Shown piece after piece: positions 52,561-64,000 of a stretch of 64,000 nt of DNA. Numbering within the stretch: position 1 is the stretch's first letter; each line of letters starts with the position of its first letter. The notes beneath the pieces were generated by a model. That model saw only the letters and a list, made by a program, of their open reading frames with translations, was not told the origin of the DNA and did no database searches. Source of the DNA: Cruorifilaria tuberocauda (lineage: Eukaryota > Nematoda > Chromadorea > Rhabditida > Onchocercidae); assembly GCA_013365365.1 (NCBI GenBank), contig JABVXU010000252.1, forward strand, positions 1 to 64,000, read 5' to 3'. The translations under genes were made by a program, and so were the position numbers.

Positions 52561-55500
52561 GAATTCGACTTGATCCTTTCAAGCAGTGATAACCAACAGA
52601 AATAGTTAGTTATTCGTTGATGGTAGACGTTACATCATTTTTATGATCATTATCTCAGCCGTTGCTGAAGTGTCTAATGGGACTGCTAGTAGTTCATAAA
52701 GAGTTTGGCCTATGTTGGTTCAATGAAGAACAAATTCGGCCACTTCACTACTTATAACAATTTTCTATTCATCACTGCTTTCAGAGATAAATAGAATATA
52801 AATAATTATAAATTCTGCATTAGAACTGGCCACAATACTCTGTTATTCGAGTAACCTATGGTCATAGGTTATTGCTGTACACTTTATTTTATTGATTTAT
52901 TCATTCCTTTCATTTACTCACAATTTATTCATTTCAGATATATCGCCTATTGATGACAGTATATTGAATTGAATTAGACATGAAGGTATTTGATTGGACG
53001 ATTCACCCTTTTCATATAGAATCACTGGAATTTTTGTTGCATTAAAAATCAAAATTTATATATTGATAATTTTCAATCTTAAAAGAACTGAATTTAAAAC
53101 GTGATAAAAATGATAATCAAACTTTTAAATCCAATTGCACAACAAGTTAAAGATTAGGAGAGAAGCCGTTTTGAAATTATATTCCCGAAATGGAAAAATA
53201 TTTGAAATTTATATCTCATTAGAATGTAATTGAAATTCGGAAAAAATTCTATAAAAGCGGAGCTACACCTTGAAATCTTTAAATTTGAATGTGTAAGGAT
53301 GTGAAACAAAGCTAACTTAAATTAACAAAATTAAAATACTTAGTTTTTAACAAATAACTGTTAAGAACTAGATATTGTAAGAATGAAAGGAAGAGAGTTA
53401 TGCGAATATAAATAATCTAAGTGAATAGTTATTAAATTATATTCGAAAGAACAATGTATTTAGCAAATAATTTTCGAAAAGAACCGTTTGAACTTTTAAA
53501 AGTAAAGAAAAAAGCTGCCGAAATTTAATTCTTTCTGAAGCACCAGCACAAATTATATAAGAGGGAAAACGAGATGGTTGAAAGAGAAAGAAAGAAAAGA
53601 GAGGAAGACCAACTTTTTAGCTGATTAGGCACCAATAAATGATAGCAATACGATAGTTCTGGATAGTGCCAAATTTTGGATAAGTAAATATAGCGAAGAG
53701 GAAATAATAACTTTCTCACTCTTTTATGGAACTAAGATTTCATTAAAAATTTGTGTGGAGTTTGTCTCCAAAAAATCTCTTAAAAAAGTAGCGTTTTCTT
53801 CTGAGAGGTGAGCAAGAAGAGAAAATGTATCGAAGTGATTACTTATACGATAGTTGCAATTCTGAGAAAAGCAAAGCAAGTAAATATTAGTAAAGTAGAG
53901 ATTCGTTACCACTACATAGAAGAAAATAAAGGAATACAGATGGACTGCAGTTAAATAGAATACTTAAAAGATGAACTATTTCTCTGTTTTGCGTCTCACT
54001 GAAGATGAAATTTTTAATTTCGTTTTATAAGAAAACAAACAAGCAAATTCCGTAAATGTAGACTGCATGCATAAATAGTCGTGCAAACTGCAAATGTGCA
54101 CAGTTATAAATGTAAACAGACTTGGAGAAGGTGAAAGTATCCATTATGCATATGACATCTTTAGAGAATGGCAGTATAATAAAAGAAAAACTTGTTTAAT
54201 AGCCTTGTCGACAACTAAATGAGCTGAAGAAATTCTAAAGGTCAAAATCTCTTGCACCATGTCAAATGCTATCATCTGCTTTCTTAAATCATCATCTCAT
54301 ATCTTTTTGCATCCTATAGTCATCAAGCGACTAGTAGTTAAATTATGCTTATTAAAATTAAAACAGTTGGATTATTCCTCGTTTCTGCTTCTACAAATTA
54401 CTAGTCTATTTGCTAAATTAAATTTATCAATTAAGTGAATGTTGCCGTCTAACAGAAATAATGAATTACCACTCTTTTCAACTAAAGAAATCAATAAACT
54501 ACCAATTTATTTTCGATAATTTCGTATCTCACTTTTGTTTTTTAATCGTTATACTGAAGAAGCCTTCCAATTTCCAATTTGATGATTTTTTTTAATAGTT
54601 AGCGTCCCCAATTTCTTTAATTTTCGTAATAATCCACTAAAGACCTCCCGAAGTGCGTCCCGTTCATATTTCAATTGTATTTAAAGAACTCGACTTCAAT
54701 GTAACATACTTGATGTTACCATAAAAACAATGCATACATCTGAGGGGTCAAATAAATTCCAATCACCGTGCTTTAAACAAAGACTAAAGGCACAATGATT
54801 GCATTATGGACGAACAACAAATAGCATGGATTACCATCGATAGTCCAGCTGTAGCTACCATTTAAATGTAAACTGGGAAATTGGTGTTCAAGTCATTTCC
54901 GGAAAAAAGACTCGTAAATTATCTTGTTTGCCAGATTATCTAAGAATTCCCAACTTGATTAAACAAAAGAAATGATTATGGTTTTAGAGAAGTGATATAT
55001 CATGCGCTATAGCTTATCACGAGTTTCATTCCAAGAGGAAGAAGTCAAACAATATTGGGCTAGAGGAAATTACAAAGCAGAAAGAAGATTGAGAGCAATT
55101 GGAATAACGGTCTTTGTCATTATCAAGAATCGCCTGCCAAAAATGAATGCTTCAGCTTCTAAGACTGCATTAATTGAAATACCATTTCACACTGAGGAAA
55201 AGAAAGTTAAAAGATATTAATACAAAACATAATCTAAATATGGTGTCGTCTGGAGAGTTTCCAACTAAAACAGATTCTACTCCTGAAATTCAGTTCGACG
55301 TAGCTTCAATGTTTTCAATCCCACTCCTGCAGTAGTGAAACCAATCGCAAAGGTTGAAGTGATTGTATTGGGGTTTTTTCATTTCTGCTTGCTATTTGTT
55401 CTTTTTTTATTTTTTTAGCTTTTTGTAGTATTAGTATAGGTTTATTATTTTTGATTTCCGGTTGAAAGATTTTATACTATTAACTGGTTTTATTTAGTCT

Positions 55501-55818
55501 TCTAAACTAATTTTGAGTTTTCTCTCCTGTTTTAAAGGATTCCTGAACGGAAAATACTGTAATTTAAATTAAAAGGTAAAGGATACTAATCTAAGATATC
55601 AATATATCTTTACCCGTCCCAATACCAAGCATTGTTTGAACATTTGAGTATAGTTTAGTAAGTGAACATGTAGTCCTCATGAGTCAAATGTTTACGGAAG
55701 GAGTACAGATGTACTGATAACTTAGATTAATATCCTTCACTAATTTGATGGACAAAACTGTTAATCACATATTATTAATAGACCACAAAGAAGTTACGCT
55801 TGGAATAATTTACTGATA

Positions 55819-55858
55819 AACAAGTATTATCCTTGACGAACAAGTATTATCCTTGACA
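55819..55858. repeat. 20-base tandem repeat, two units
   Basis: AACAAGTATTATCCTTGAC plus one variable base, repeated twice without a gap. Confidence 0.9.
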
Positions 55859-57703
55859 TCCGACAAGAAAATGACCAGATTCTTTTTATAACAGTTACAT
55901 TGCTTCTGATAATAGTTTGAACATTCTATTTTTATACAGTATCTTCATGTATGATATAATCTGTATGACAATATTGACAATAGAAGAGAAATTCCATCAT
56001 GTGTGACCAGTCTTTGGCTGTAAAACAATAGAACCATGCAAAGACAAGCAAACGAACAAAATCAAAACAGCTTCAGAAAAATTATCATACAAAGCATTCA
56101 TATGCTTCACGCTTTGCTCTAAAAAAGCTGCAGATTTTCTCCATCATCGAGTAATGGTGCTTATTTACCTAAGGTTTGTCAGGAATTTTCCAGTTGCTAT
56201 GAAGATTCTTCATTTGTAGGTATCTTAGTATACTTATCTAACGATGTCAACCTTCCTTTCGTGTCATGGCTTCGAAAGCACTTTCTTTTAATTAATGAAA
56301 AACCAATACAAGTTCATGAAAAGATATCTACACATTAAGAGAGACACCGAAAGAGAAAGAGAAGTGAATCTATCTGCATTTGGAATTTGCAAGTTTCAAG
56401 GATCCAATCAATGAAAATCGCAAAGTCATAGCCACTACCTATGGAAAAAGTTGAGAATGTTCAGATCTCAACAGCAAACAATTTTTACTCATAGTTTGCT
56501 GAAGCAAACAATAAATCTTGATAACATAATGATTTCTCAAATATCCTACAAAATCATTCCTAGATTGAAAAAGCTGGCATTTTTATAAGGAAAGGACCAA
56601 ATAATTTGAAGCTCCGCCTCATTATTTTTCAAAATAAATTAAATTTAAAGTAACAAAACCTAGCATACAGCAAACTATTCGACACTGAAGAAACCCGTTC
56701 AAAAATTATTGTCCATATTCTTTTGTGATAGATCTTGTGGTACCTGTAAATTTATAACCCATGAATCAAAGTGAATTTTAGATGAAACATAAGCATGGAA
56801 ATGAAATATGCCGTAAAAGATTCCTCTCCCTTTCTTACATTTGTTTCTTTTTTAAAAAATCTAAAACTCTTCCAAACATTTTAATAGTCCAAACTACAAC
56901 TCGCTGAAAGACATGAGAAAATTATTGAAAGCAAAACCAACTTTGAGACATTTCTGTGCATAAAACAACGATGTGAGAAAATTCGACGAAGCCATCTGTT
57001 TCTCGAAATTTGTTGCCACCCGATCTTTTTCCCACGGTGCTCTAAAAAAAATTTTTCCACATTCTACTATATCATTTTTTAGATTTATAGATAAAGATCC
57101 CACACTTTTTAGTCATGAATCTCAAAACTTTACGCATGCTTAAAAATAGGACTATTATTCCAGAGTATAATAACCAAATTAACATGTTTCACTGTTATCA
57201 TCATCATGTTGTTTAACAGAAATATTGTCAAAATAGTTTATCGAATGCTGTTTCAAATTCATTTAAACAGACTTTATAGTAGCTGCCAAACGGTTCTGTT
57301 TCAGTTAGATGACACGATGATGCTAACAACGAGACAAATTCAGTACATTATTTACTCCTTTGCGCTTCTTTAATTTACCTGCATTCAGTTCTAATAAGTT
57401 TGTCTCGAATTTAAGAAGAAAACTTGAAATTTATGATAAATCTTATATATCTTCCTGCTCGAAATGTTCGCACTAACTTCGCTCTAAATCTACGCTATCA
57501 AAAGTTTCAAGCTGAAATGAAACAACTATAAATCCGAGGAAATAATCAAATCATAAACATTATCATAATTCGACACCGAAATATTTCCTTTTATTTTTCA
57601 TTTCTAGATTCAACATTTGCATGTTTGAAATTGCTAACACAATTAAATTTTGATTTGAGGACTGAAGTGAACCAGAAATACTTAGAGTAAAAAACTGAGG
57701 AAC

Positions 57704-58989
57704 TCACACGGCATCAAGATTTCTGGCTGATCCGCGTGTGAAATGTTTTGTTGTACTGATATGTAGTACTAATTCATCAAGTGTATCAAATCTCTGAGCA
57801 CATTTTAGACATGTGAAAATATTGCTAGTGATACTGCTAGGAACAGATCTGTTGGACGTTGCTGGCACCGGTAATTTCGCCGTACCAATTCGATGTACCA
57901 GTTGCGACAATTCATCTAAAGCATCTGCTGCTGATGTCTTTGTTGAATCTGCAATGATTTTTTATCACATTTTCTTTCAGATTCTAAAAAGCATCCATTG
58001 CAAACTATAGCCTAGATATTCAAATCATATCTACATATTCATTTGCAAAATACAGTTTTTTTTGCATTTTACCCGGTTGGCCTATCTAAAAATTTGTTGA
58101 GAAATTATTTATGTTAGATTTTTGAAAATCTGTCAATCATATCCAAAAAGCGAAATAGAAACTATGAATCGAAAGAACCCCAGATTATGCAACTTTAATT
58201 AATTTTGGATTTTCTAAATGGTTCTTCAGAGTTGTTTGTTTTATTACATTTGGTCGCCTACCTAATCTAATTATATCTAATTATTGCTCACAATTAAGAG
58301 CTTAATACAAATTTTAGAGTAAATTTACCGTATCCAAAACGCAACTTCATCGAATTAGCATTAGTGCGCGATTGTGTCAAGGCAAATCTTGTCGGCACTG
58401 GGGGGTTAGTGCTTCTGTAAAGTCCAAAAGTTGAACATTCCGCCTCACTATTAGCCCGCACACATCGCTCCAAACGTTTCAATGGAGATTCCGAATCCTC
58501 AGTGGATTCATCAGCTCGAGAAACAGTTACACGGGGGATATCAAATGAATTGCTTTGCGTGGAATTTTTATTCGTAATAAACGCGGAAAGAAGGGGCCTA
58601 TAGTGGTCAGTGGCACCAGAAATGATGGGGACTGGGCAGCTTGAGGAAATACAGGGGCTCTGTCCATTAAGGGATCCCTGAAGAGCGAGCTGCGATCCGA
58701 AAAATCGCCCGCATTCTCCGACACAACATCTATCAGAATTATCCGGCTCATGCTTAGAAAGTTTTAACGGAGGAGCACTATGTCCACCATGCATGGCAGA
58801 TACGCAAAAAGAAATTCCGGTCGAATTACCCGGTCCTGCTGCTGATGTGGTTCTGTTATGAGGAGGAGGGGAGGATAACGGAGAATGCCATGTCGGAAAG
58901 AGCAAGTCTCGGGAACCCTCCGTTGAGTCATCTTCCGGAAACACTGCACCAATAAGGCGTTTCGCGGGTCTCGCCTGCTTCTTCCTCAT
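57704..58989 (-). CDS. C2H2 zinc-finger protein, teashirt-like
   Basis: Probable nuclear transcription regulator. Exon 1 (58329-58989) starts MRKKQARPAKRLIG, close to the basic N-terminal repressor-recruiting motif (RRKQxKP) of Spalt and teashirt-type factors; the rest is Ser/Pro-rich and low in order. Exon 2 (57704-57948) holds one C2H2 finger, FTCLKCAQRFDTLDELVLHI followed by STTKHF. The spacing to the second His and the TKH ending are typical of teashirt (TSHZ) fingers. Read to the TGA at 57704 the protein has 301 residues and one finger. A consensus donor, GCCGT followed by GTGAGT, overlaps the stop, so the gene may continue; I found no further finger exon down to 52.4 kb. Divergent from EXOC4 (394 bases between starts). 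Confidence 0.75.
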
Positions 58990-59383
58990 TTGTCCATGCC
59001 AGGAGATCTATCTGACGATGTTTCCCATGGTTAGTCAGGGAGGATTCCTTCCCCTCCTTCTTTACACCCTCTCCCCCGTAATCCCTCCCGAGCCCTCTCC
59101 CCGCCTGCTCTCATCAGAATTCGATGCAGTACCCTAATCCCTTCCCGTTTCTCCGTTTCCTCTTTACTCTCCCCAGAGAGATGGAGAAGGGAGCTGTCTG
59201 CCCGCCTGCCACTCCACCCAGCCTAACATGATTGATTGATTGATGGCAACCGACATCACTCTGTGCATTCAATTCCTTCCCTTGCTTTTTCACGGTCTCG
59301 ATGAGAAAACTTGTCCACGGTACTTCTTCCAGCAGTGTGTATTCGTGCATTCAATTAAGCTGGTTTTTCTGCAGGGCAGCGGG
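58990..59383. promoter_or_regulatory. GC- and pyrimidine-rich shared promoter region of the zinc-finger and EXOC4 genes
   Basis: The 394 bases between the two divergent start codons are much richer in C and G than the rest of the window, with long CT blocks on the plus strand (CCTTCCCCTCCTTCTTTACA, CCCTCTCCCCCGTAATCC) and GAGA-type sequence on the other. A short TGAT tetranucleotide run lies at about 59229-59244. At 59371-59374, TTTTTCTGCAG is a strong acceptor ten bases before the EXOC4 ATG, fitting SL1 trans-splicing. Confidence 0.5.
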
Positions 59384-62300
59384 ATGTCCAGTGGCGACAG
59401 ACCAAGGCGAGAGCAGCATGGATCTCTTCAAGATAATGCGGTAATTTATTTTCTAATGAGCGCGAAAAATCTCAGTAGGAAAGTTTATTTTTAGGGTTAT
59501 ATATACAGAATGATACGTAACACAATTTTACACATTTATACTCGTATATTTCCTTTTACTTTGTTCGAACATACAGAATGAGAATAATTTCATAAACTGT
59601 TGACATCGGATTTACTTTTTGTAGCCGAAAAGCTCTTTTCTACATTTTGTTATTTGCGACTGTGGTATATCTGATATTTACCATGAAGGACTAATAGATG
59701 AAAACATATCCTTAAATAGGAAATGAACAGTAAACCCAAAAAAGGTGGAAAAATAGGAAGAATTACAACTCTAGAGCAAGAAAAAAAAGGAGTGGACTGC
59801 ATGTTTTCGAATGTTTCGGATTTTATTGCTAATATGTTTGGTGGTGTACTTATGATCGGAAAGAATGAATTCTCTTGTTTCTTGTTATGCATTTAATTAT
59901 GATAGGAAAGCTCTATGTGCTTTGTATATCACTCATAGAAGCTTAATCATCATGAGTAGCTATCAGCTATATTGTTTATATTTTTAACAAATCATACAAG
60001 ATGAACAGCGGTCAACCAAGTAATAAACTGATAAACTGATAAAAGTTCAAACATTTAGTAACTGCCTTTCAGTATAATTTGTTGCATGTTGTTGCATATT
60101 CTGTAAGCTGTGTTCATCAGATATAATTGCCATGTTATATGAAATAATGCAAAATTTTGCTTTTTTTGACAGAGTGCTGTATTGTTGAATATGATTCGAA
60201 CACTAACAAGCAACACCTCGGCAGATCAAAAGGAATTGGATCGTAGGCGTTTGGAAGCTGGATTTGCTGAAACTTCAAAAGAAATAGACCACTTGGTTCT
60301 TGGTAAGATATAAAGAAATAAAGCTAATATTATAACATATACTTCTCATTTTACTTGTACTCTTGAGATTCGAAAAGGTTCATGGATAACATTCACGGAA
60401 CTTTCCAATTCGATTATGATAAATTTATAGCTAAGCGATTCATTGAATTTCATAAGATTAAGAGTTGATCAAAAAGCAGAAATCTTCAGAGCATGAAAAT
60501 GATGTTGGGATTTGTTTGGAGTCATTCAGAAATGTTTCAACTCGAATCACGGGTCGGTTCTCTTTCTTTTTTTGAGATTTGAATCAGTGTAATGTTTTAT
60601 TCAGGATACACATAAGACCGTCAGTTTTGCACATAGATATACTCTTGAAATTATTTTCATGTTATGTTTGTTTTTTTCTTTTAGCTTGCCGTGAAAAAGT
60701 ACACAGTATACGGAGTAGTTTGCTCACATGTCGCTCTTTGTTGCAGTGTAGACGTGATGACTTAAAAAGACTTTGGATGGAAAATGCTCAGCAAAAACAC
60801 GTCAGCACAATTCTAGCTCAAATGTATTCTAATTTTTTAGTTCTGTGTTTGAAATCACATACGGGAACTTGAAACTACGGGAAATCAGAAAAAATGTTGG
60901 CCAGGTGAAATAAATGATCAATGCATTATCTTGTCTTGATGAGAATTCGGTTAAGACAAAAAGTTCATTTATGTGTAGTTCTATTAGCAGGTGGATAAAA
61001 GAAATAATTTATCTGTGAATCTTGAATGAACCATAGAAGATATGCAGTTATATTTTTGATTTATCAGAAAATTTACTAGTTGCTATGGTAAACTGATTCA
61101 TTTATTTACAGAGAAGGATTAAATCGTTTAGGAAGTGAAGTTGAGACGGCTATGGCGGCTGCAAATTATCATTTAGCTGCCAATTCTTTAAACGAAGCAG
61201 GTTTATTTTTCATTCTACGTGATTATCTGAAAAACAGCTGAGTATTTTCGTTTGAATCTTATGACATAATAACATTTAGATCTGCTATTCAATGGTCCGT
61301 TTTCAAATATTGATGGATTGAATCAATTACGGTCAAAGTTACTTGATTTGTCTAAAGTGGGTAATTCATATCGAACAGCATTTGAAAAAAATTTAATATA
61401 CAATTTCTGCATTTTGGTGATTATAATACTGTTTAAGCAAAAAATATATTTCGATATGTCGCATTATATTATAATCCCTGAGCGTTTTTAGAAACTCGTG
61501 GAACGGATTGTTAATGACATCACAAATCATTTGATTGTTCGACCGTTCGAAAATCGTGTAAGTTTTACCATTTTGCACTTGTGAATGTAAAATTTGATAT
61601 CATACGTGTAAAAATTGAACAAAATAAAAAAATCGAAATTTTATTTGCTTGACATTTCTATCCTAGCAGTGGCTTCTTTGCTGCAATTTATGGAATATTT
61701 TCTTTTATTTAGTATACAATATGAAGCTTGTGAATATTGCTTAAATCTTTAAAGTAGTTTCATCAATAACTTCCGTTATGTAGTGATCAAAACGAATAAA
61801 GTATCTATTGACAAAACGACTAGTAGTAAATTTTTGAAGCGATAATTTTTTTTTGAAGTGAATAATATTCGGATTCGTTGATTTTCATTTACGTCTCTAC
61901 AAATCACTTTCAACTTTCAACTGCCGCTCAATTCGTTTCCTCTTTTTTCTTAAATTCGTTTTAAGCTTGTCGAAATAATCAAATCGCTGCCGGAAAACAA
62001 AGTTGCTGAATCAGCAGAATGTATCGAAATTATGTCTCACTTTGATATGAAAGAAAATGTAATTGCGAATGGCACATATTCTATAGCTGACCATTGTGCC
62101 GAGAATATTCGTGCACTATGTGTGTTCGGCAGGTTATCAGCAACTCTTCGATGGTTCTTGCAAGGTTCTCCAACAGTATTTAATCGTCTGATACATAAAT
62201 CGGCGAGCGTAGTCTGTGTCGCATTTGGTGGTAATCAAAAAGAAGATGAACAGAATTTAGCTCAATTTATGCAATTGGTATTATTTTCCTTTTTCCCCTT

Positions 62301-63987
62301 ATCTGATCTTCATCACATTTGAATTTGATTTTTCTTTTTCTGTTCTATAAAATTTTCGCCTTCAAAGATTTACTAATTGCAGAAAACTTTTTGGTTTCTG
62401 CTATTAGTGAACTAAAAAGTTGGAGAAACTAAAAGTTTTCATCGAAGCACTTAAATATATTAGGATTGAATTAAGTTACTCTTCGGATATCTTTATCTTG
62501 GATTGTAGTTTTTTTATTTATAACTATAGGTTAACACTTCGGTTTTTTCACACTTTTTAATTTTGTTTATATGCTTCTTCCCATCCATATAAAATAGCTC
62601 ATTCGATTGTGTTATTAACACACATTTTTCGTACAGGTGCTAAGTCAATTTCGTAGTAGTTATGAGGCGCACCTTGTAATGGATGCTGAACTTAAAAAAC
62701 TGCGGCAAAACGATTTGGGTGATGATGAAGTAATATCTTTATCCGAAAATTTTTGGGAAACAGCGCAAGCTATAATCGAAGATCTAGTGGATGAATATAT
62801 CGCGGAAGATGGCAGTATTTCCAGTTTAGTTATGCAGAAGTCAAATACATCTACTGCAGAAAAAATTATTTTGTTTAGATTTGATGCTTCAGCTTGCGCA
62901 CTTACTACCCAATCAGGAAAAACTATTAAGCAGGTCAGTTTCATTCCTCTAATTATCAAAATTATGTTCAAAAATTTGTCAATTGCGAGGAGAAAATCAA
63001 GCAAAAAAGATAGAACTGATTTCTCTGCATTTTACAGTAATTATTTCCAATCTGCAATTTTTCATTTTTCAGCTTCAATCTCTGATATGCCCTTCTTCAT
63101 CGTGGAACATTACCGCCCTTTATCCACAACTTGAACGTTTCTGCAATGAACGTGAAAGCGAAGCGAATGTAAAACCTTGTCGTTTACGTTCTTACTTGCA
63201 CTCATTCATTGTTAATGTCTTCATTGATCAGTTTAAGCATAAACTTGAAGCTCTTGCCGAGCACGCACTCAATGAACAGGATGCCTGGCGTGTTCTTATG
63301 CATTATCCTAATCCAGTTTGTTTTTAACTTCACTTGCATCTGAACTGAATTCTTTCAGTATCAATCATTTCGTAATGTTTTGATTTTGGAGTAAATTTTT
63401 TTATTCATCACGACTTTTTCTTGTTTATTTTTTATTTACAGAGAGTTTTGGGAAGCTGTTGGAATATTTATTCAGTTTGTAACCAGATCGGAAAACTAAT
63501 TCTTGCCATGGATAAATATACTGAAAGGTTGTCAGCATTGTGGTTGCTTGTTATGGATGAGTTTTCGGATAGCGCTAATAATATCTACGAAAAGATCTTA
63601 TCTTTTTGGAAGCCAACCTCGGAGGGAAAAGATTCTGTGGTAAGATGTTACTCGTTACTGCTGCTATTCATGAAAATTTTTTCATACGCTACAAATTTCT
63701 TTTTAGCCAAGATATTTCAATTTTTAAAATGCGCGGTTCTTCAACAACTTACTTTCTAATGATGCAACTTGTGCTTACTTTTTCAAATCTAATGGTTCAA
63801 ATTCTCACCTTGGATTCAAAGATTTCTTTATATAATAGAGCTTTACACAAACACAAGTGTTACTAGTTTCAAGGTTTCCAATATGATCTATGAGGATGGA
63901 CACAGAGAAAAGCGTAAAATAAGCGCAGCCTGGGCAGTAGACGAAGATATATCACGTCTCTTGAAAAGTTTACCAAACTGGTTCATG
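59384..63987 (+). CDS. sec-8: Exocyst complex component 4 (Sec8), 3' end outside
   Basis: Subunit of the octameric exocyst that tethers secretory vesicles to the plasma membrane. Eleven exons in frame: 59384-59440, 60173-60302, 60685-60823, 61112-61200, 61280-61356, 61492-61557, 61966-62277, 62637-62933, 63073-63315, 63442-63639, 63874-63987. About 574 residues are present. The N-terminus matches Sec8 (LLNMIRTLTSNTSADQKELD, then LEAGFAETSKEIDHLVL), followed by the coiled-coil CREKVHSIRSSLLTCRSLLQ and RRDDLKRLWMENAQQKHV. The last exon, WAVDEDISRLLKSLPNWF, matches the conserved Sec8 block about two thirds along the human protein, and a GTAAGC donor follows. The protein runs several hundred residues past the window. 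It appears compact in the middle compared with human. Confidence 0.95.
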
Positions 63988-64000
63988 GTAAGCAGTTATG

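Larger units (their letters stand above)
52338..57703. other. 5.4 kb gap
   Basis: No intact gene found. A minus-strand trace near 52460-52560 recalls the C-terminal end of a non-LTR retrotransposon protein. A plus-strand hydrophilic frame is at 55002-55220 (SRVSFQEEEVKQYWARGNYK), with another proline-containing piece at about 55300-55380 (FNPTPAVVKPIAKVE). There is a 20-base tandem repeat at 55819-55858. None could be built into a gene. Confidence 0.45.

Noticed and set aside
58527..58952. Additional small proteins on the minus strand in other frames
   Set aside because: Shadows of the zinc-finger gene's first exon in its GC-rich region.
1..64000. CRISPR array, prophage or bacterial operon
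   Set aside because: No regularly spaced repeats and no intact bacterial gene; spliced genes throughout show the DNA is nuclear eukaryotic.

Overview
The window is nuclear DNA of a nematode, most likely a filarial worm (Onchocercidae). It is AT-rich. Its genes are cut into many short exons by introns of about 60-300 bases with nematode-type acceptors (TTTCAG, TTTTAG). Several start codons sit just behind an acceptor-like site that could receive a spliced leader, and one copy of the nematode SL1 leader lies in the DNA. I built the gene models by hand from splice sites and protein similarity. Most join into one frame whose length is a multiple of three.

Layout. 1-3.7 kb: pyruvate kinase (+, 5' end outside). 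3.7-9.4 kb: mostly empty, with an SL1 copy fused to a tRNA-Val-like stretch. 9.4-10.2 kb: HYPK-like protein (+), convergent with a KLHL20-type BTB-kelch protein (-, 10.8-14.2 kb). 14.2-19.7 kb: sparse, with a leucine-rich-repeat fragment. 19.7-30.1 kb: a run of minus-strand genes (MRPS33, Josephin deubiquitinase, an unrecognised membrane protein, a damaged TRC8/RNF139-type RING ligase, MRPL19). MRPS33 stands head-to-head with WDR18 (+, 30.8-33.3 kb). WDR18 converges on macoilin (-, 34.5-40.9 kb, 16 exons). 40.9-48.6 kb: long gap with decayed coding pieces, a 26-bp foldback and a frameshifted remnant of a bacterial DegP/HtrA protease, best read as an old transfer from the Wolbachia endosymbiont. 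48.6-52.3 kb: LRR-Ig membrane receptor (-). 52.3-57.7 kb: gap. 57.7-59.0 kb: zinc-finger protein (-), divergent from EXOC4/Sec8 (+), which runs out of the right edge.

Most genes are housekeeping: glycolysis (PK), N-terminal acetylation/ribosome-associated chaperoning (HYPK), ubiquitin pathway (KLHL20, Josephin, RNF139-like), mitochondrial ribosome (MRPL19, MRPS33), ribosome biogenesis (WDR18), exocytosis (EXOC4). Macoilin and the LRR-Ig protein suggest neuronal or cell-surface roles. The least ordinary items are the HtrA remnant, the multiply broken RING ligase, the SL1-tRNA-like fusion, and a decayed duplicate of a macoilin exon.
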